Below, piece by piece: positions 34,732 through 43,873 of a DNA stretch of 64,000 nt (the first letter of the stretch is position 1; the number at the start of each line of letters is the position of its first letter). The notes under the pieces were generated by a model that searched no databases, was not told the origin of the DNA, and saw only the letters and a list, made by a program, of their open reading frames with translations. Source of the DNA: Leucobacter zeae (GTDB taxonomy: Bacteria > Actinomycetota > Actinomycetes > Actinomycetales > Microbacteriaceae); assembly GCF_016758175.1 (NCBI RefSeq), contig NZ_QYAB01000001.1, positions 1,591,850-1,655,849 of the forward strand. Direction: 5' to 3'. The position numbers and the translations under genes were made by a program.

Positions 34732-34756
34732 ACGCCGTCCGTGGACGGCGTAGGAT
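34732..34756 (+). promoter_or_regulatory. Promoter of the DUF2469 gene with inverted repeat
   Basis: TAGGAT (34751-34756) is followed by AGGAGGG and ATG 34764, so both a leaderless start and a Shine-Dalgarno start are possible. A perfect 9-bp inverted repeat, ACGCCGTCC/GGACGGCGT (34732-34751), abuts and overlaps the -10, as an operator would. Confidence 0.45.
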
Positions 34757-34763
34757 AGGAGGG

Positions 34764-35087
34764 ATGAACGAGGACGAGCTGGACGATTACGAGCGCGAAG
34801 CCGAGCTGTCGCTGTTCCGCGAATACCGGGACATCGCGAGCCAGTTCCGCTACGTCGTGGAGACCGAGCGTCGCTTCTACCTGGCGAACGAGGTCGACCT
34901 CAAACGGCAGGACGCCGGGAGCGACTTCTACTTCGAGCTCTCGATGACCGACGTCTGGGTCTGGGACGTGTACCGCGCAGACCGCTTCGTGAAGTCGGTG
35001 CGGGTGCTCACGTTCAAGGACGTGAACGTCGAGGAACTCTCCGCCCGCGAGTTCTCCCTCCCGCAGGAGCTCGCGCTCGACGAGTAG
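34764..35087 (+). CDS. DUF2469 family protein
   Basis: A 107-residue acidic protein found throughout actinobacteria next to yraN and the ComM/DprA genes. MNEDELDDYEREAELSLFREY and VVETERRFYLANEVD are the conserved family core; WVWDVYRADRFVKSVRVLTFKDVNVEEL follows. Function is unknown. It is divergent from the mutasome operon, and its promoter region lies 46 nt beyond the LexA box. No membrane or metal motif is seen. Confidence 0.92.
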   Translation: MNEDELDDYEREAELSLFREYRDIASQFRYVVETERRFYLANEVDLKRQDAGSDFYFELSMTDVWVWDVYRADRFVKSVRVLTFKDVNVEELSAREFSLPQELALDE

Positions 35088-35219
35088 CCGCTGTCGGAGC
35101 GTTCGACTCCGTCCACAAGCCCGGTCCGAATCGCCTTCCGGGCCACTTCCGCACAGTTCTCGCGAAACGCGGCCTCATCGCACCTCCGCCCGCCCAGGAT
35201 GGGCGGCAGGAGGTGCAGC

Positions 35220-35645
35220 ATGGACAGCACGGCAGCGCACGGAACCGCGGTCGCAGGGGCCGATGAGGCGCGATTGCGCGAGGCGCGCCCCTCGCGCAAT
35301 CGCGAGCTGGGCGCACGGGGCGAGGCGCTCGCCGCCGGGTACCTCGAGGGCCTCGGCTTCCGCATCCTCGACCGGAACTGGCGCAATCGGCACGGCGAAC
35401 TCGACCTCGTCGCGCGGGAGGGGCAGGCGCTCGTCGCGATCGAGGTGAAGACGCGCAGCGGAACGGGGTACGGCGGCCCGCTGGAAGCGATCACCGCGCG
35501 GAAGTCCGCCCGACTGCGGCGGCTCCTGCTCGACTGGGCGCGAGCGCACGAGGCGCACGCCCCTCTGCTGCGCGTGGACGCCATCGGCATCGTGCTCCGC
35601 AGGGGCGAGGCGCCCCGGATCGAGCATCTGCGGGGCATCTCATGA
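35220..35645 (+). CDS. YraN family (UPF0102) endonuclease-like protein
   Basis: A 141-residue protein with the restriction-endonuclease-like fold core: GARGEALAAGYLEGLGFRILDRNWRNRHGELDLVAREG then VAIEVKTRSG, which supplies the acidic and lysine residues of a PD-(D/E)XK site. ATG 35220 follows CAGGAGGTGCAGC; an in-frame ATG at 35199 has no ribosome site. The stop overlaps the comM start by 4 nt. YraN function is uncertain in bacteria generally. Confidence 0.92.
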   Translation: MDSTAAHGTAVAGADEARLREARPSRNRELGARGEALAAGYLEGLGFRILDRNWRNRHGELDLVAREGQALVAIEVKTRSGTGYGGPLEAITARKSARLRRLLLDWARAHEAHAPLLRVDAIGIVLRRGEAPRIEHLRGIS

Positions 35646-37210
35646 GCCGCGAGGTCTCCCGGGCGGCAGCGGTCGCGCTCACGGGGCTGACGGGCACGCC
35701 CGTGATGGTCGAGGCGGCGGTCTCACAGCAGCTCCCCGGCATGGCGATCATCGGGCTCCCGGACACCGCGCTGGCCGAAGCCAAGCTGCGGGTGCGGACG
35801 GCGACCGCGCACGTCGGGATGCCGGTGAGCGAACGCTTTGTGACGATCAATCTGGCGCCGGCTTCCCTGCCGAAGCACGGGTCGGGGTTCGACCTCGCGA
35901 TCGCGCTCTCGGCGCTCGCGGCATCCGGCAGGATCCCGGCGCGGCGGCTGAGCGAGGTCGTGCATCTCGGAGAGCTCGCCCTCGACGGGGAGCTCCGACG
36001 CCCCGCGGGGCTCCTGTCGTCGGCGATCGCCGCGAGAACGCTCGGATTCCGCCGCGTGATGGTTCCCGAGAGCTGCGCGCGCGAGGCGTCGCTGGTCCCC
36101 GGGGTCGAGATCGTCCCGGTGCGGGGGCTGCTCGACGCGGTCGAGTGGTACCGGGCCGGGGCGCCTCCGCTGACCGGGGAAGCGGCGCCGGCCGTGGACG
36201 GAGAATCGGCGCCCGCCGCGGCCTGCGCCCTCGACTCGCCCCACGCGCTCGACATGGCGGACGTCATCGGGCAGCCGGAGGCGGTGGAGGCCTTCGCCGT
36301 CGCGGCGGCGGGCAGGCACCACATCTCGCTCACCGGCCCGCCCGGAGCTGGGAAGACGCTGTTGGCGAGCCGGCTCCCGTCGATCCTGCCCGATCTCACC
36401 GATTCCGAATCGCTCGAGGCGAGCAGTATCGCCTCGCTCGGAGGGTCCCCGCTCATGGCGCTGGTGCGCAGGCCGCCGTTCGAGAGCCCGCACCACACCG
36501 CCTCCGCGGTCTCCATCATCGGGGGAGGCGGCGGCAACGAGGTCAGGCCGGGCGCCATCACCCGCGCATGCCACGGGATCCTCTTCCTCGACGAGGCACC
36601 CGAGTACGGCAGAGCCGTGCTCGACGCGCTCCGGCAGCCGCTCGAGAACGGGATCGTCGAGATCCATCGCTCCCGAGTGCGCGCCACCCTGCCCGCCAGG
36701 GTGCAACTGGTGCTCGCCTCGAACCCCTGCCCGTGCGGGAACGCGGGCTCGCCCGACACCGCGACCGAATGCCGATGCACGCCGAGCGTGCGATCCCGCT
36801 ACCAGCAGCGCATCTCCGGGCCGCTCAGCGATCGCATCGACGTGCGACTCGTCCTCCGCCGCGTCCCCCGAGCGCTGCTCGGCGCCGACGAAGGCCGATC
36901 GGCCTCGAGCCGGGCGCTGCGCCGACGTGTGGAACAGGCCAGGGCGCAGGCGTCGGAGCGGCTCCGCGGCACACCCTGGCGGGTGAACGCCGAAGTGCCC
37001 GGCAGCTGGCTGCGCGCACGGGACATGCGCTTGCCGAAGGGGGACACCGCAGTGCTCGACCGCGCGCTCGACCTCGGCTCCCTGACGATGCGCGGATACG
37101 ACCGGGCGCTGCGTCTCGCCTGGTCGATCGCCGACCTCTCCGGTCGCGATCGCCCGGGCCGGAGCGAGCTCGCCCGCGCGCTCGCACTGCGCGGCGGGAG
37201 TGCGGCGTGA
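35642..37210 (+). CDS. comM: YifB/ComM family AAA ATPase (Mg-chelatase-like)
   Basis: A 522-residue AAA+ protein of the ComM/YifB family, linked to branch migration during DNA integration. The N-terminal domain starts with SQQLPGMAIIGLPDTALAE and has INLAPASLPKHGSGFDLAIAL. Walker A is GPPGAGKT (232-239), ILFLDEAPEY is Walker B, and NPCPCG plus CRCT form the family cysteine cluster. It overlaps yraN and dprA by 4 nt each, so the three are one translational unit. Confidence 0.95.
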   Translation: MSREVSRAAAVALTGLTGTPVMVEAAVSQQLPGMAIIGLPDTALAEAKLRVRTATAHVGMPVSERFVTINLAPASLPKHGSGFDLAIALSALAASGRIPARRLSEVVHLGELALDGELRRPAGLLSSAIAARTLGFRRVMVPESCAREASLVPGVEIVPVRGLLDAVEWYRAGAPPLTGEAAPAVDGESAPAAACALDSPHALDMADVIGQPEAVEAFAVAAAGRHHISLTGPPGAGKTLLASRLPSILPDLTDSESLEASSIASLGGSPLMALVRRPPFESPHHTASAVSIIGGGGGNEVRPGAITRACHGILFLDEAPEYGRAVLDALRQPLENGIVEIHRSRVRATLPARVQLVLASNPCPCGNAGSPDTATECRCTPSVRSRYQQRISGPLSDRIDVRLVLRRVPRALLGADEGRSASSRALRRRVEQARAQASERLRGTPWRVNAEVPGSWLRARDMRLPKGDTAVLDRALDLGSLTMRGYDRALRLAWSIADLSGRDRPGRSELARALALRGGSAA

Positions 37211-38562
37211 CCGCGGGAGCGGGAATCCCTGCCGACCCCGGAAGGGCGCCCGCACCCGACCGACCCGAACCGGGGATTCGCGCTGACGCCGAGATCCGCC
37301 GCCTGCTCGAGGGCACCGGCGGAGCGCCCGGAGCGGGTGCCGAGGGCGCGCCCGGTCGTGCGGCGGCGGACGAGCGCCTCGCCAGGGTCGTGTGGGCGCG
37401 GCTCGCCGAGCCCGGCGACGCGGTCGCGGGAGCGCTGGTCGCGGCGCTGGGAGCGCTCCCCGCATTGGACCTGCTCGCATCGGGACGCGGAGCGGGCGCA
37501 TGCGAACGGGCGCTCGCGGACGCCGGCTTCGCGGAGCCCGAACTGCGACCGGGGCGGCTCTCCGCGGCGATCGGGCGATGGCTCCCGCGGCTCGACCGGG
37601 CGGCCACGCTCGGCGACCTCGAGCACGCGCTCCGCGCCGGCATGACCATCGTCGTCCCCGGTGACGACGCCTGGCCCGCAGCCCTCGACGACCTGGGCGC
37701 TCACGCGCCGCACGCCCTCTGGGTCAGGGGACGCGGTGAACTGCTCGCCGACCGATCGCTCGCGGTGGTCGGCGCGCGGGCCTGCACGGGGTACGGCAGC
37801 CACGTCACCGCCGAACTGACGGGCGAAGCCTGCGATGGGGGATACGCGATCGTTTCGGGCGCGGCCTACGGAATCGACGCGGTGGCGCATCGCACGGCGC
37901 TCGCCGCAGGGGCTCCCACCGTCGCGGTGCTCGCGGGCGGCGCCGACCGCGCCTACCCCGCAGCGCACGGGGAACTGCTCGATCGGATCGCCTGGCACGG
38001 GGCGGTCTGCTCCGAGCTCGTACCGGGGTCGGCCCCGACCCGCTGGAGATTTCTCCAGCGGAACCGCGTGATCGCCGCGCTCGCGAGAGCGGTGCTCGTC
38101 ACCGAGGCGGGCGTCCGCTCCGGAACCCTGAACACGGCCGGGCACGGGGCCGAGCTGGGCCGCGCGCTCGGAGCGGTGCCCGGACCGGTCACCTCGGCGG
38201 CATCCGCCGGATGCCATCGACTGATCCGGGAGTACGGGGCGGCGCTCATCACGAACCGGGCCGAGCTGCTCGAACTGCTCGGCGCCTCCGAGGCGCTGCC
38301 TCTCGCCGGCGAGTTCGGGGTCGGCGGCGCGGGTGCCGAGGACGGCGCCGCTGGCGGACGGGCGCCCGCACTGCACCTCAGGGTGCTCGACGCGCTGCCG
38401 CTCCGGGGCGGGCGGAGCCGCTCGGACGCGGCTCGACTGGCCGGAGTCTCGGAGCAGGAAGCCGCGGAGGTGCTGGCCGAGCTCGAAGTGCTCGGGTTCG
38501 TGGCCTCGCGGGACGCCGGGGACGGATCGGAGACGCGCTGGGTGCTGCTCAAACGGGGGTGA
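37207..38562 (+). CDS. dprA: DNA-processing protein DprA
   Basis: A 451-residue DprA/Smf protein, which loads RecA on incoming single-stranded DNA. The Rossmann-fold core shows LAVVGARACTGYGSHV, SGAAYGIDAVAHRTAL, VLAGGADRAYP and RFLQRNRVIAALA. The N-terminal 70 residues are Ala/Gly/Pro-rich and poorly conserved. The C-terminal winged-helix-like domain ends SEQEAAEVLAELEVLGFV. GTG 37207 overlaps the comM stop (GTGA). Together with ComM it suggests a capacity for DNA uptake or recombination, though no uptake apparatus is in this window. Confidence 0.95.
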   Translation: MTAGAGIPADPGRAPAPDRPEPGIRADAEIRRLLEGTGGAPGAGAEGAPGRAAADERLARVVWARLAEPGDAVAGALVAALGALPALDLLASGRGAGACERALADAGFAEPELRPGRLSAAIGRWLPRLDRAATLGDLEHALRAGMTIVVPGDDAWPAALDDLGAHAPHALWVRGRGELLADRSLAVVGARACTGYGSHVTAELTGEACDGGYAIVSGAAYGIDAVAHRTALAAGAPTVAVLAGGADRAYPAAHGELLDRIAWHGAVCSELVPGSAPTRWRFLQRNRVIAALARAVLVTEAGVRSGTLNTAGHGAELGRALGAVPGPVTSAASAGCHRLIREYGAALITNRAELLELLGASEALPLAGEFGVGGAGAEDGAAGGRAPALHLRVLDALPLRGGRSRSDAARLAGVSEQEAAEVLAELEVLGFVASRDAGDGSETRWVLLKRG

Positions 38563-38654
38563 GCGCGGCGCGGGAGCCCTGGGCCGGGCAACGCCAGGGG
38601 AAACGCCGGAGCCATCGTGGCGGTGCGCGCACGCGGCGCGCGAGAATAGCGGGC

Positions 38655-39620
38655 ATGGAGCGGAACGCGGCGATCGAGGGCTTCCTCGCGGCGGTCCGCG
38701 TCGAGTACGGCTACTCCGAGCACACCGTGCGGGCGTACGCGCGCGACCTGCAGGACTTCGCCGCGTACGCCGAGCGCCAGGGGCTCGGCCGCGTCGCCGA
38801 CTGCGACCTCGAAGCGATGCGCGGGTGGCTCTGGGAGCGGCAGCAGCGCGGGCTCGCCCCCTCGACCCTCGCCAGGAACGTCGCCACCCTGAAGTCGTTC
38901 GGGGCGTGGCTGGAGCGGACAGGGATCGCGCCGGGCAACCCCGCCTCGCGGCTGCGCTCGCCGAAGGCGCCGCGCGACCTGCCGCGGGTGCTCGGCGACG
39001 AGCAGATCAGGCGCGTGCTCGAGCGCGCTGAGTTCCGCGCGGAGTCGGGGGATCCCGACGCGCTGCGCGATCACGCGGTGCTCGAGCTGCTGTACGCCTC
39101 TGCGCTGCGCGTCTCCGAGCTCTGCTCGCTCCCGCTGCACGGGTTCGATCGCCGTGAGCGCACCGTGCGCGTGCTCGGGAAGGGGAACAAGGAACGCATC
39201 GTTCCGCTGGGCGCCCCTGCGGCACGGGCGCTGGAGCGCTACCTCTCGGACTCCCGGCCCGCACTCGTCGCCCGCGGCGCATCCCGCGCGGCTGCCGCCT
39301 CCCCGCCGATGGCCGCCGATGCTTCTCGGGCTCCCGAGCGCGCGTCCCGCTTCTTCCTCGGAGCGCGCGGCGGCGCGCTCTCGACGAACGCGGTCTACCG
39401 CATGGTCGCCCACGAGCTCGAACAGGAACCCGGCGGGGGGCCCAGAGGGCCGCACACGCTGCGGCACACCGCCGCGACCCACCTGCTGAACGGGGGAGCG
39501 GACCTCCGTGTCGTGCAGGAGATGCTCGGCCACTCGAGCCTCGCGAGCACCCAGGTCTACACCCACGTCTCCACGGAGCGCCTCGCGCAGAGCTATCGTC
39601 AGGCGCATCCCCGCGCCTGA
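38655..39620 (+). CDS. xerC: Tyrosine recombinase XerC
   Basis: A 321-residue site-specific recombinase that resolves chromosome dimers at dif. The catalytic residues are present: Arg152 in ALRVSEL, Lys176 in GKGNKER, His267 and Arg270 in HTLRH, His293 in GHSS and the nucleophile Tyr302 in TQVYTHV. A 30-residue Ala/Pro/Arg insertion (ARGASRAAAASPPMAADASR) separates the lysine strand from the HxxR motif. ATG 38655 is preceded by GAGAAT plus 7 nt and has no Shine-Dalgarno, possibly leaderless. The position after dprA and before rpsB is conserved in actinobacteria. Confidence 0.94.
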   Translation: MERNAAIEGFLAAVRVEYGYSEHTVRAYARDLQDFAAYAERQGLGRVADCDLEAMRGWLWERQQRGLAPSTLARNVATLKSFGAWLERTGIAPGNPASRLRSPKAPRDLPRVLGDEQIRRVLERAEFRAESGDPDALRDHAVLELLYASALRVSELCSLPLHGFDRRERTVRVLGKGNKERIVPLGAPAARALERYLSDSRPALVARGASRAAAASPPMAADASRAPERASRFFLGARGGALSTNAVYRMVAHELEQEPGGGPRGPHTLRHTAATHLLNGGADLRVVQEMLGHSSLASTQVYTHVSTERLAQSYRQAHPRA

Positions 39621-39715
39621 CGCGGCGGTTCCCGCATCTGACCCGGCGACTCGCAGAGCCCCGGCGACTTGCCCGTCCGGACGACTCGCCCGTCCGGCAC
39701 GCCGCCGCGAGCGCC

Positions 39716-40384
39716 TCACGGCCCCTCGAGCGGGAGCAGGATCGGACGCTCGATCAGGAACGGCGTCGGGTTCGCGTACTCGCCGTCGATCCGCACGCCG
39801 AGATGCACGCATCCGCCGTCGCAGTGCCCGCCGTCCGCGAGCGTGCCGATCGACTCGCCCCGGCTCACCGCATCACCGACGGCGAGGACGCTCGAGACCG
39901 GTTCGAGCGAGACGAGCGTGCGGTCGTCGATCCGGATCGAGACGACCGGTCGATCGACCACGCGCCCCGCGAACGAGACCGTGCCGGAGGCGGGAGCCGC
40001 CACGGGAATCGATCCGCCGGGCTCCGCCGATGGGTTCGGCAGCAGGTCGATGCCGCGGTGCCCGGCGCCGTACCGATGCGGCGGAGCCCGGTACGCGGCG
40101 GCGACGTCGATCGGGAAGCCGAGCGGAGGGGCCCAACTCGGCGAGCGGTCCGCGGCGTGCTCGGGGAAGACCCCGTGCTCGGAGAAGACCCCGTGCTCCG
40201 CCGTCGCGAGCGCCGCGGCCACGGTCGGGGGCGCTCCGCAGAGCCATACCCCGCAGAGCCACAGCGCGCAGAGCCACGGCGCGCCGAGCGCCGCGAGCCG
40301 TCGAGCCGCCGCGCCTCGTCGACCGGCCGCGCCTCGTCGAGCGGCGATGCGGTGTGGCCGGCGTGGCGTGCGATGCGATTCCAT
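39716..40384 (-). CDS. Secreted M23 (LytM-type) peptidase-like protein with repetitive signal region
   Basis: A 222-residue protein. The N-terminus is Arg-rich and then has a tryptophan- and cysteine-containing hydrophobic stretch made of WLCxx units, probably a signal peptide or anchor. The LytM domain shows GHRGIDLLP with zinc-binding His and Asp, PVAAPASGTVSFAG and HCDGGCVHLGVRIDGEY. The usual HxH pair is CxH here, as in many actinobacterial members, so catalytic competence is uncertain. It is convergent with xerC. The position beside rpsB is typical of actinobacteria. Confidence 0.85.
   Translation of the reverse strand: MESHRTPRRPHRIAARRGAAGRRGAAARRLAALGAPWLCALWLCGVWLCGAPPTVAAALATAEHGVFSEHGVFPEHAADRSPSWAPPLGFPIDVAAAYRAPPHRYGAGHRGIDLLPNPSAEPGGSIPVAAPASGTVSFAGRVVDRPVVSIRIDDRTLVSLEPVSSVLAVGDAVSRGESIGTLADGGHCDGGCVHLGVRIDGEYANPTPFLIERPILLPLEGP
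40157..40200. repeat. 18-bp direct repeats in the M23 gene
   Basis: GTGCTCGGGGAAGACCCC (40157-40174) is followed by a one-base variant (40175-40192) and the start of a third copy. They encode the EHGVFxEHGVF repeat after the signal region. Confidence 0.8.
40237..40276. repeat. 15-bp direct repeats in the M23 signal region
   Basis: CGCAGAGCCA recurs at 40237, 40252 and 40267 with a 15-bp period, encoding WLCxx units of the hydrophobic segment. Further upstream GCCGCGCCTCGTCGA occurs twice at about 40310-40342. Confidence 0.75.
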
Positions 40385-40523
40385 GCGGTAACGCTGTCAC
40401 GCGGGAGGTCGTGGTGGTGCCCGGGAGCGGGGAACGGTGGACAACCCGGCGCGGGGCGCGATGCATCGGGAATGTGAGCGGACTCGCCCCGTCGAGTGCG
40501 GAGAGGCGGGGGCATCGCAGTGC

Positions 40524-40703
40524 TACACTGGTCGATGCACCTCGACAGAGGTGACTTCGCGTGCCCGCTCATCGGAGCGACGCCACCGGTCTCCGCCACG
40601 GCGGAGCGGCGGACCCCGAGGGCACCAGGAACAGGTCGCATCCGCGGCCGATATCAACCGCAAGAGGCGTGCCCGCAGGGGTGCGCGGAACAGGAGACCG
40701 GCA
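40524..40703 (+). promoter_or_regulatory. rpsB promoter and structured 5' leader
   Basis: TACACT (40524-40529) is a good -10, giving a leader of about 165 nt before rpsB. The leader holds nested inverted repeats: ACCTC/GAGGT, CTCCGC/GCGGAG with a CACG loop, and GTGCCC (40561-40566) pairing with GGGCAC (40620-40625) to close a multibranched fold. Ribosomal protein leaders of this kind often bind the encoded protein. The gap 40385-40523 otherwise holds only upstream sequence of the M23 gene. Confidence 0.55.
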
Positions 40704-41561
40704 ATGGCCGTCGTCACCATGCGCCAGCTGCTCGACAGCGGCGTCCACTTCGGACACCAGACCCGCCGCTGGAACCCGAAGATGAAGCGCTTCATCTTCA
40801 CCGAGCGCTCGGGCATCTACATCATCGACCTGCAGCAGTCGCTCGGCTACATCGACTCGGCGTACGAGTTCGTGAAGAACACCGTCGCGCGCGGCGGTAA
40901 CATCCTCTTCGTCGGCACGAAGAAGCAGGCTCAGGAAGCGATCGCCGAGCAGGCGACCCGCGTGAACCAGCCCTACGTCAACCAGCGCTGGCTCGGCGGC
41001 CTCCTCACCAACTTCCAGACGGTCACCGGCCGCCTGGAGCGCATGAAGGAGCTCGAGCAGCTCGATTACGAGGGCACCACGAGCGGCTTCACCAAGAAGG
41101 AGCTCCTCCTCAAGAAGCGCGAGCTCGAGAAGCTCCAGAAGTCGCTCGGCGGCATCCGTCACATGACGAAGACCCCGTCGGCCATCTGGGTCGTCGACAC
41201 CAAGAAGGAGCACCTCGCGATCGACGAGGCGAAGAAGCTCGGGATCCCCGTGATCGCGATCCTCGACACCAACTGCGATCCCGACGAGGTCACCTACCCG
41301 ATCCCGGGCAACGACGACGCGATCCGTTCGGTCGCGCTGCTCACCCGCGTGATCGCCGACGCCGCAGCCGAGGGCCTCATGGAGCGCCACCAGAAGCCGG
41401 CCGAGGGTGCCGAGCAGGCCGCCGAGCCGCTCGCCGAGTGGGAGGTCGAGCTGCTGAACGCCGACCAGACCGCCGAGGCCCCCGCCGCGGACGCGACCGA
41501 GGCTCCCGCAGCCGAGGCGACCGAGGCCGCTGCCGAGACCACCGAGGCGGCCGCCGAGTAA
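40704..41561 (+). CDS. rpsB: 30S ribosomal protein S2
   Basis: A 285-residue S2 protein. The N-terminus [32 protein letters not shown] is diagnostic. The C-terminal 60 residues are an Ala/Glu/Thr-rich acidic tail longer than in Escherichia coli and common in actinobacteria. ATG 40704 follows AGGAGA at proper distance; the open frame upstream to 40437 is the leader. It heads the rpsB-tsf unit. Confidence 0.98.
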   Translation: MAVVTMRQLLDSGVHFGHQTRRWNPKMKRFIFTERSGIYIIDLQQSLGYIDSAYEFVKNTVARGGNILFVGTKKQAQEAIAEQATRVNQPYVNQRWLGGLLTNFQTVTGRLERMKELEQLDYEGTTSGFTKKELLLKKRELEKLQKSLGGIRHMTKTPSAIWVVDTKKEHLAIDEAKKLGIPVIAILDTNCDPDEVTYPIPGNDDAIRSVALLTRVIADAAAEGLMERHQKPAEGAEQAAEPLAEWEVELLNADQTAEAPAADATEAPAAEATEAAAETTEAAAE

Positions 41562-41590
41562 TTCCGGTTCGCCGGACCGTATTCGTGAGG

Positions 41591-41612
41591 ATCCCGCGCC
41601 ACCGCGCGGGAT
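41591..41612 (+). terminator. Hairpin between rpsB and tsf
   Basis: ATCCCGCGC and GCGCGGGAT form a perfect 9-bp stem with loop CACC, 29 nt after rpsB and 24 nt before tsf. It probably tunes the S2 to EF-Ts ratio by partial termination or processing, as tsf has no separate promoter. Confidence 0.55.
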
Positions 41613-41636
41613 GACTGAGAACTGAAGGAGTCATAC

Positions 41637-42467
41637 GTGGCTGCAGTAAGCATGGCCGCAGTGAAGGAACTGCGCGAGCGCCTGGGCGCCGGCATGGTCG
41701 ACAGCAAGAACGCGCTGGTCGAGGCCGAGGGCGACATCGAGAAGGCGATCGAGATCCTCCGCCTCAAGGGCCTCAAGGGCGTCGCCAAGCGCGGCGACCG
41801 CGAGGCGAGCGAGGGCCTCGTGGCCGTCCGCCAGACCGAGGGCGCCGCGACGATGATCGAGCTCGTCTGCGAGACCGACTTCGTCGCCAAGAACGAGAAG
41901 TTCGGCGCGCTCGCCGAGCGCGTGCTCGAGGCCGTCGTGGCCGCGGGCGCCGCCGACGTCGAGGCCGCACTCGCCGCCCCGGTCGAGGGCAAGACCGTCG
42001 CCGACATCATCACCGACGACTCGGCGATCATCGGCGAGCGCCTCGAGCTCCGCAAGGTCTCCCGCATCGAGGCTCCGGCCACCGCGGTGTACCTGCACCA
42101 GACCTCGAAGGATCTGCCCCCGCAGATCGGCGTGGTCGTGGGCTACGAGGGCGACGACGCGGATGCCGCCGTCAGCATCGCCCGTCACATCTCGTTCGCC
42201 GACCCGATGTACCTCAACCGCGAGGACGTGCCCGAGGCCGACGTGGAGAAGGAGCGCGCGCTCGTCACCGAGATCTCGAAGAACGAGGGCAAGCCCGAGG
42301 CCGCCCTTCCGAAGATCGTCGAGGGCCGTCTGACCGCGTACTTCAAGCAGGTCGCGCTCAACGAGCAGGTCCACGCGCTCGACGCCGACAAGCGCTCGGT
42401 GAAGCAGGTGGCTGATGCCGCGGGCATCACCGTCACGGGCTTCGCCCGCAGCAAGGTCGGCGCCTAG
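41637..42467 (+). CDS. tsf: Elongation factor Ts
   Basis: A 276-residue guanine nucleotide exchange factor for EF-Tu. The N-terminal UBA-like domain reads [34 protein letters not shown], and the core [10 protein letters not shown] motif that contacts EF-Tu is intact. GTG 41637 has AAGGAG 7-12 nt upstream; ATG 41652 is a less well placed alternative. Confidence 0.98.
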   Translation: MAAVSMAAVKELRERLGAGMVDSKNALVEAEGDIEKAIEILRLKGLKGVAKRGDREASEGLVAVRQTEGAATMIELVCETDFVAKNEKFGALAERVLEAVVAAGAADVEAALAAPVEGKTVADIITDDSAIIGERLELRKVSRIEAPATAVYLHQTSKDLPPQIGVVVGYEGDDADAAVSIARHISFADPMYLNREDVPEADVEKERALVTEISKNEGKPEAALPKIVEGRLTAYFKQVALNEQVHALDADKRSVKQVADAAGITVTGFARSKVGA

Positions 42468-42475
42468 CCCACCCT

Positions 42476-42510
42476 CACGAGACCCGAGCCGATCCGGCTC
42501 GGGTCTCGTG
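42476..42510 (+). terminator. Terminator after tsf
   Basis: A perfect 15-bp stem, CACGAGACCCGAGCC with its complement, and a 5-nt loop lies 8 nt after the tsf stop codon. There is no T-tract. The pyrH promoter candidate TAGTAT (42523-42528) follows immediately. Confidence 0.75.
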
Positions 42511-42562
42511 CTGTGTCCGCACTAGTATTACCCCAGACCCCGCAGAACTCGAAGGAGCCCAC

Positions 42563-43282
42563 ATGACCCAGACCGCCGATCGCACACGCCGCGTCCTGCT
42601 CAAGCTGTCGGGGGAGGCCTTCGGCGGGGGCACGCTGGGGGTGAATCCCGACGTGGTGAGCCAGATCGCGCGCGAGATCGCGGCAGCGGTGGACACCGTC
42701 GAGGTCGCGGTCGTCGTCGGCGGGGGCAACTTCTTCCGCGGCGCCGAGCTCTCGCAGCGCGGCATGGACCGCGCGCGCGCCGACTACATGGGCATGCTCG
42801 GCACCGTCATGAACGCCCTCGCGCTGCAGGACTTCCTGGAGCAGGCGGGCGTCGACAGCAGGGTCCAGTCGGCGATCACCATGACCCAGGTCGCCGAGAC
42901 CTACATCCCGCTCCGCGCGATCCGACACATGGAGAAGGGCCGCGTCGTGATCTTCGGCGCCGGTGCCGGTCTGCCCTACTTCTCGACGGACACCGTCGCC
43001 GCTCAGCGCGCCCTCGAGATCCATGCGGAGGAGGTGCTCGTCGCGAAGAACGGCGTCGACGGGGTCTACACCGCCGATCCCCACCAGGATCCCGACGCCA
43101 CGCTCATCGACGAGATCACCTACAACGACGCGCTCGTGCGGGGCCTCAAGGTCGTGGACTCGACCGCATTCAGCCTGTGCATGGACAACGGCATGCCGAT
43201 GCGCGTGTTCGGCATGGAGCCGGCGGGCAACGTCACCGCGGCGATCCGCGGCAGCGAACTCGGCACGCTCGTCCACCGCTAA
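42563..43282 (+). CDS. pyrH: UMP kinase
   Basis: A 239-residue hexameric UMP kinase of the amino acid kinase fold. [11 protein letters not shown] is the phosphate-binding start, [14 protein letters not shown] follows, and the UMP/GTP sites [18 protein letters not shown] and VDGVYTADP are in place. AAGGAG precedes the ATG. A -10-like TAGTAT at 42523 gives it a leader of about 30 nt, separate from tsf. It is co-transcribed with frr and cdsA. Confidence 0.97.
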   Translation: MTQTADRTRRVLLKLSGEAFGGGTLGVNPDVVSQIAREIAAAVDTVEVAVVVGGGNFFRGAELSQRGMDRARADYMGMLGTVMNALALQDFLEQAGVDSRVQSAITMTQVAETYIPLRAIRHMEKGRVVIFGAGAGLPYFSTDTVAAQRALEIHAEEVLVAKNGVDGVYTADPHQDPDATLIDEITYNDALVRGLKVVDSTAFSLCMDNGMPMRVFGMEPAGNVTAAIRGSELGTLVHR

Positions 43283-43313
43283 GCTTGAACCAGTCAATCC
43301 GAAAGGGGCACCC

Positions 43314-43868
43314 GTGATCGAAGAGGTCTTCGCCGACGTCAAGGACCGTATGGCCAAGGCGGTCGACGCCGCCAAGGAGGGCTTCGCCACGGTGCGAACC
43401 GGGCGGGCCAACCCGGCGCTGCTGCAGAACGTGCAGGTCGACTACTACGGCACGCCCACGCCGCTGCCGCAGCTCGCCTCCGTGCAGAACCAGGATGCGC
43501 GCAGCCTGCTGATCTCCCCCTACGACAAGGGTGCGCTGAAGGGCATCGAGCAGGCCATCCGCGACATGCCGAACCTGGGGGCGAACCCGTCCAACGACGG
43601 CAGCGTGATCCGGGTGACGCTCCCCGAGCTCACCGAGGAGCGCCGCAAGGAGTTCGTCAAGATCGTCCGCGGCCGCGCCGAGGACGCGCGCGTCGCCATC
43701 CGCAACGTGCGCCGCGCGGGCAAGGACGACTTCGACGCGCTCAAGAGCGAGATCGGCGAGGACGAGATCGTGCGCGCCGAGAAGGAGCTCGAGACCGTGA
43801 CGAAGCAGTTCATCGAGCAGGTCGACGATGCGCTGAAGCGCAAAGAGGCTGAACTGCTGGAGGTCTAG
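43314..43868 (+). CDS. frr: Ribosome recycling factor
   Basis: A 184-residue recycling factor that splits post-termination ribosomes with EF-G. The helical arm motifs [11 protein letters not shown] and PLPQLASVQ, and [12 protein letters not shown]-like [15 protein letters not shown], are intact. GTG 43314 follows GAAAGGGG; the frame is open well upstream but without homology. Gaps to pyrH (31 nt) and cdsA (5 nt) indicate one operon. Confidence 0.97.
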   Translation: MIEEVFADVKDRMAKAVDAAKEGFATVRTGRANPALLQNVQVDYYGTPTPLPQLASVQNQDARSLLISPYDKGALKGIEQAIRDMPNLGANPSNDGSVIRVTLPELTEERRKEFVKIVRGRAEDARVAIRNVRRAGKDDFDALKSEIGEDEIVRAEKELETVTKQFIEQVDDALKRKEAELLEV

Positions 43869-43873
43869 GCCAC

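Noticed and set aside
39621-39715. Terminator between xerC and the M23 gene
   Set aside because: Only short repeats such as GCCCGTCCGG (twice) and distant GCGGCG/CGCCGC complements are present; no compact hairpin could be supported.
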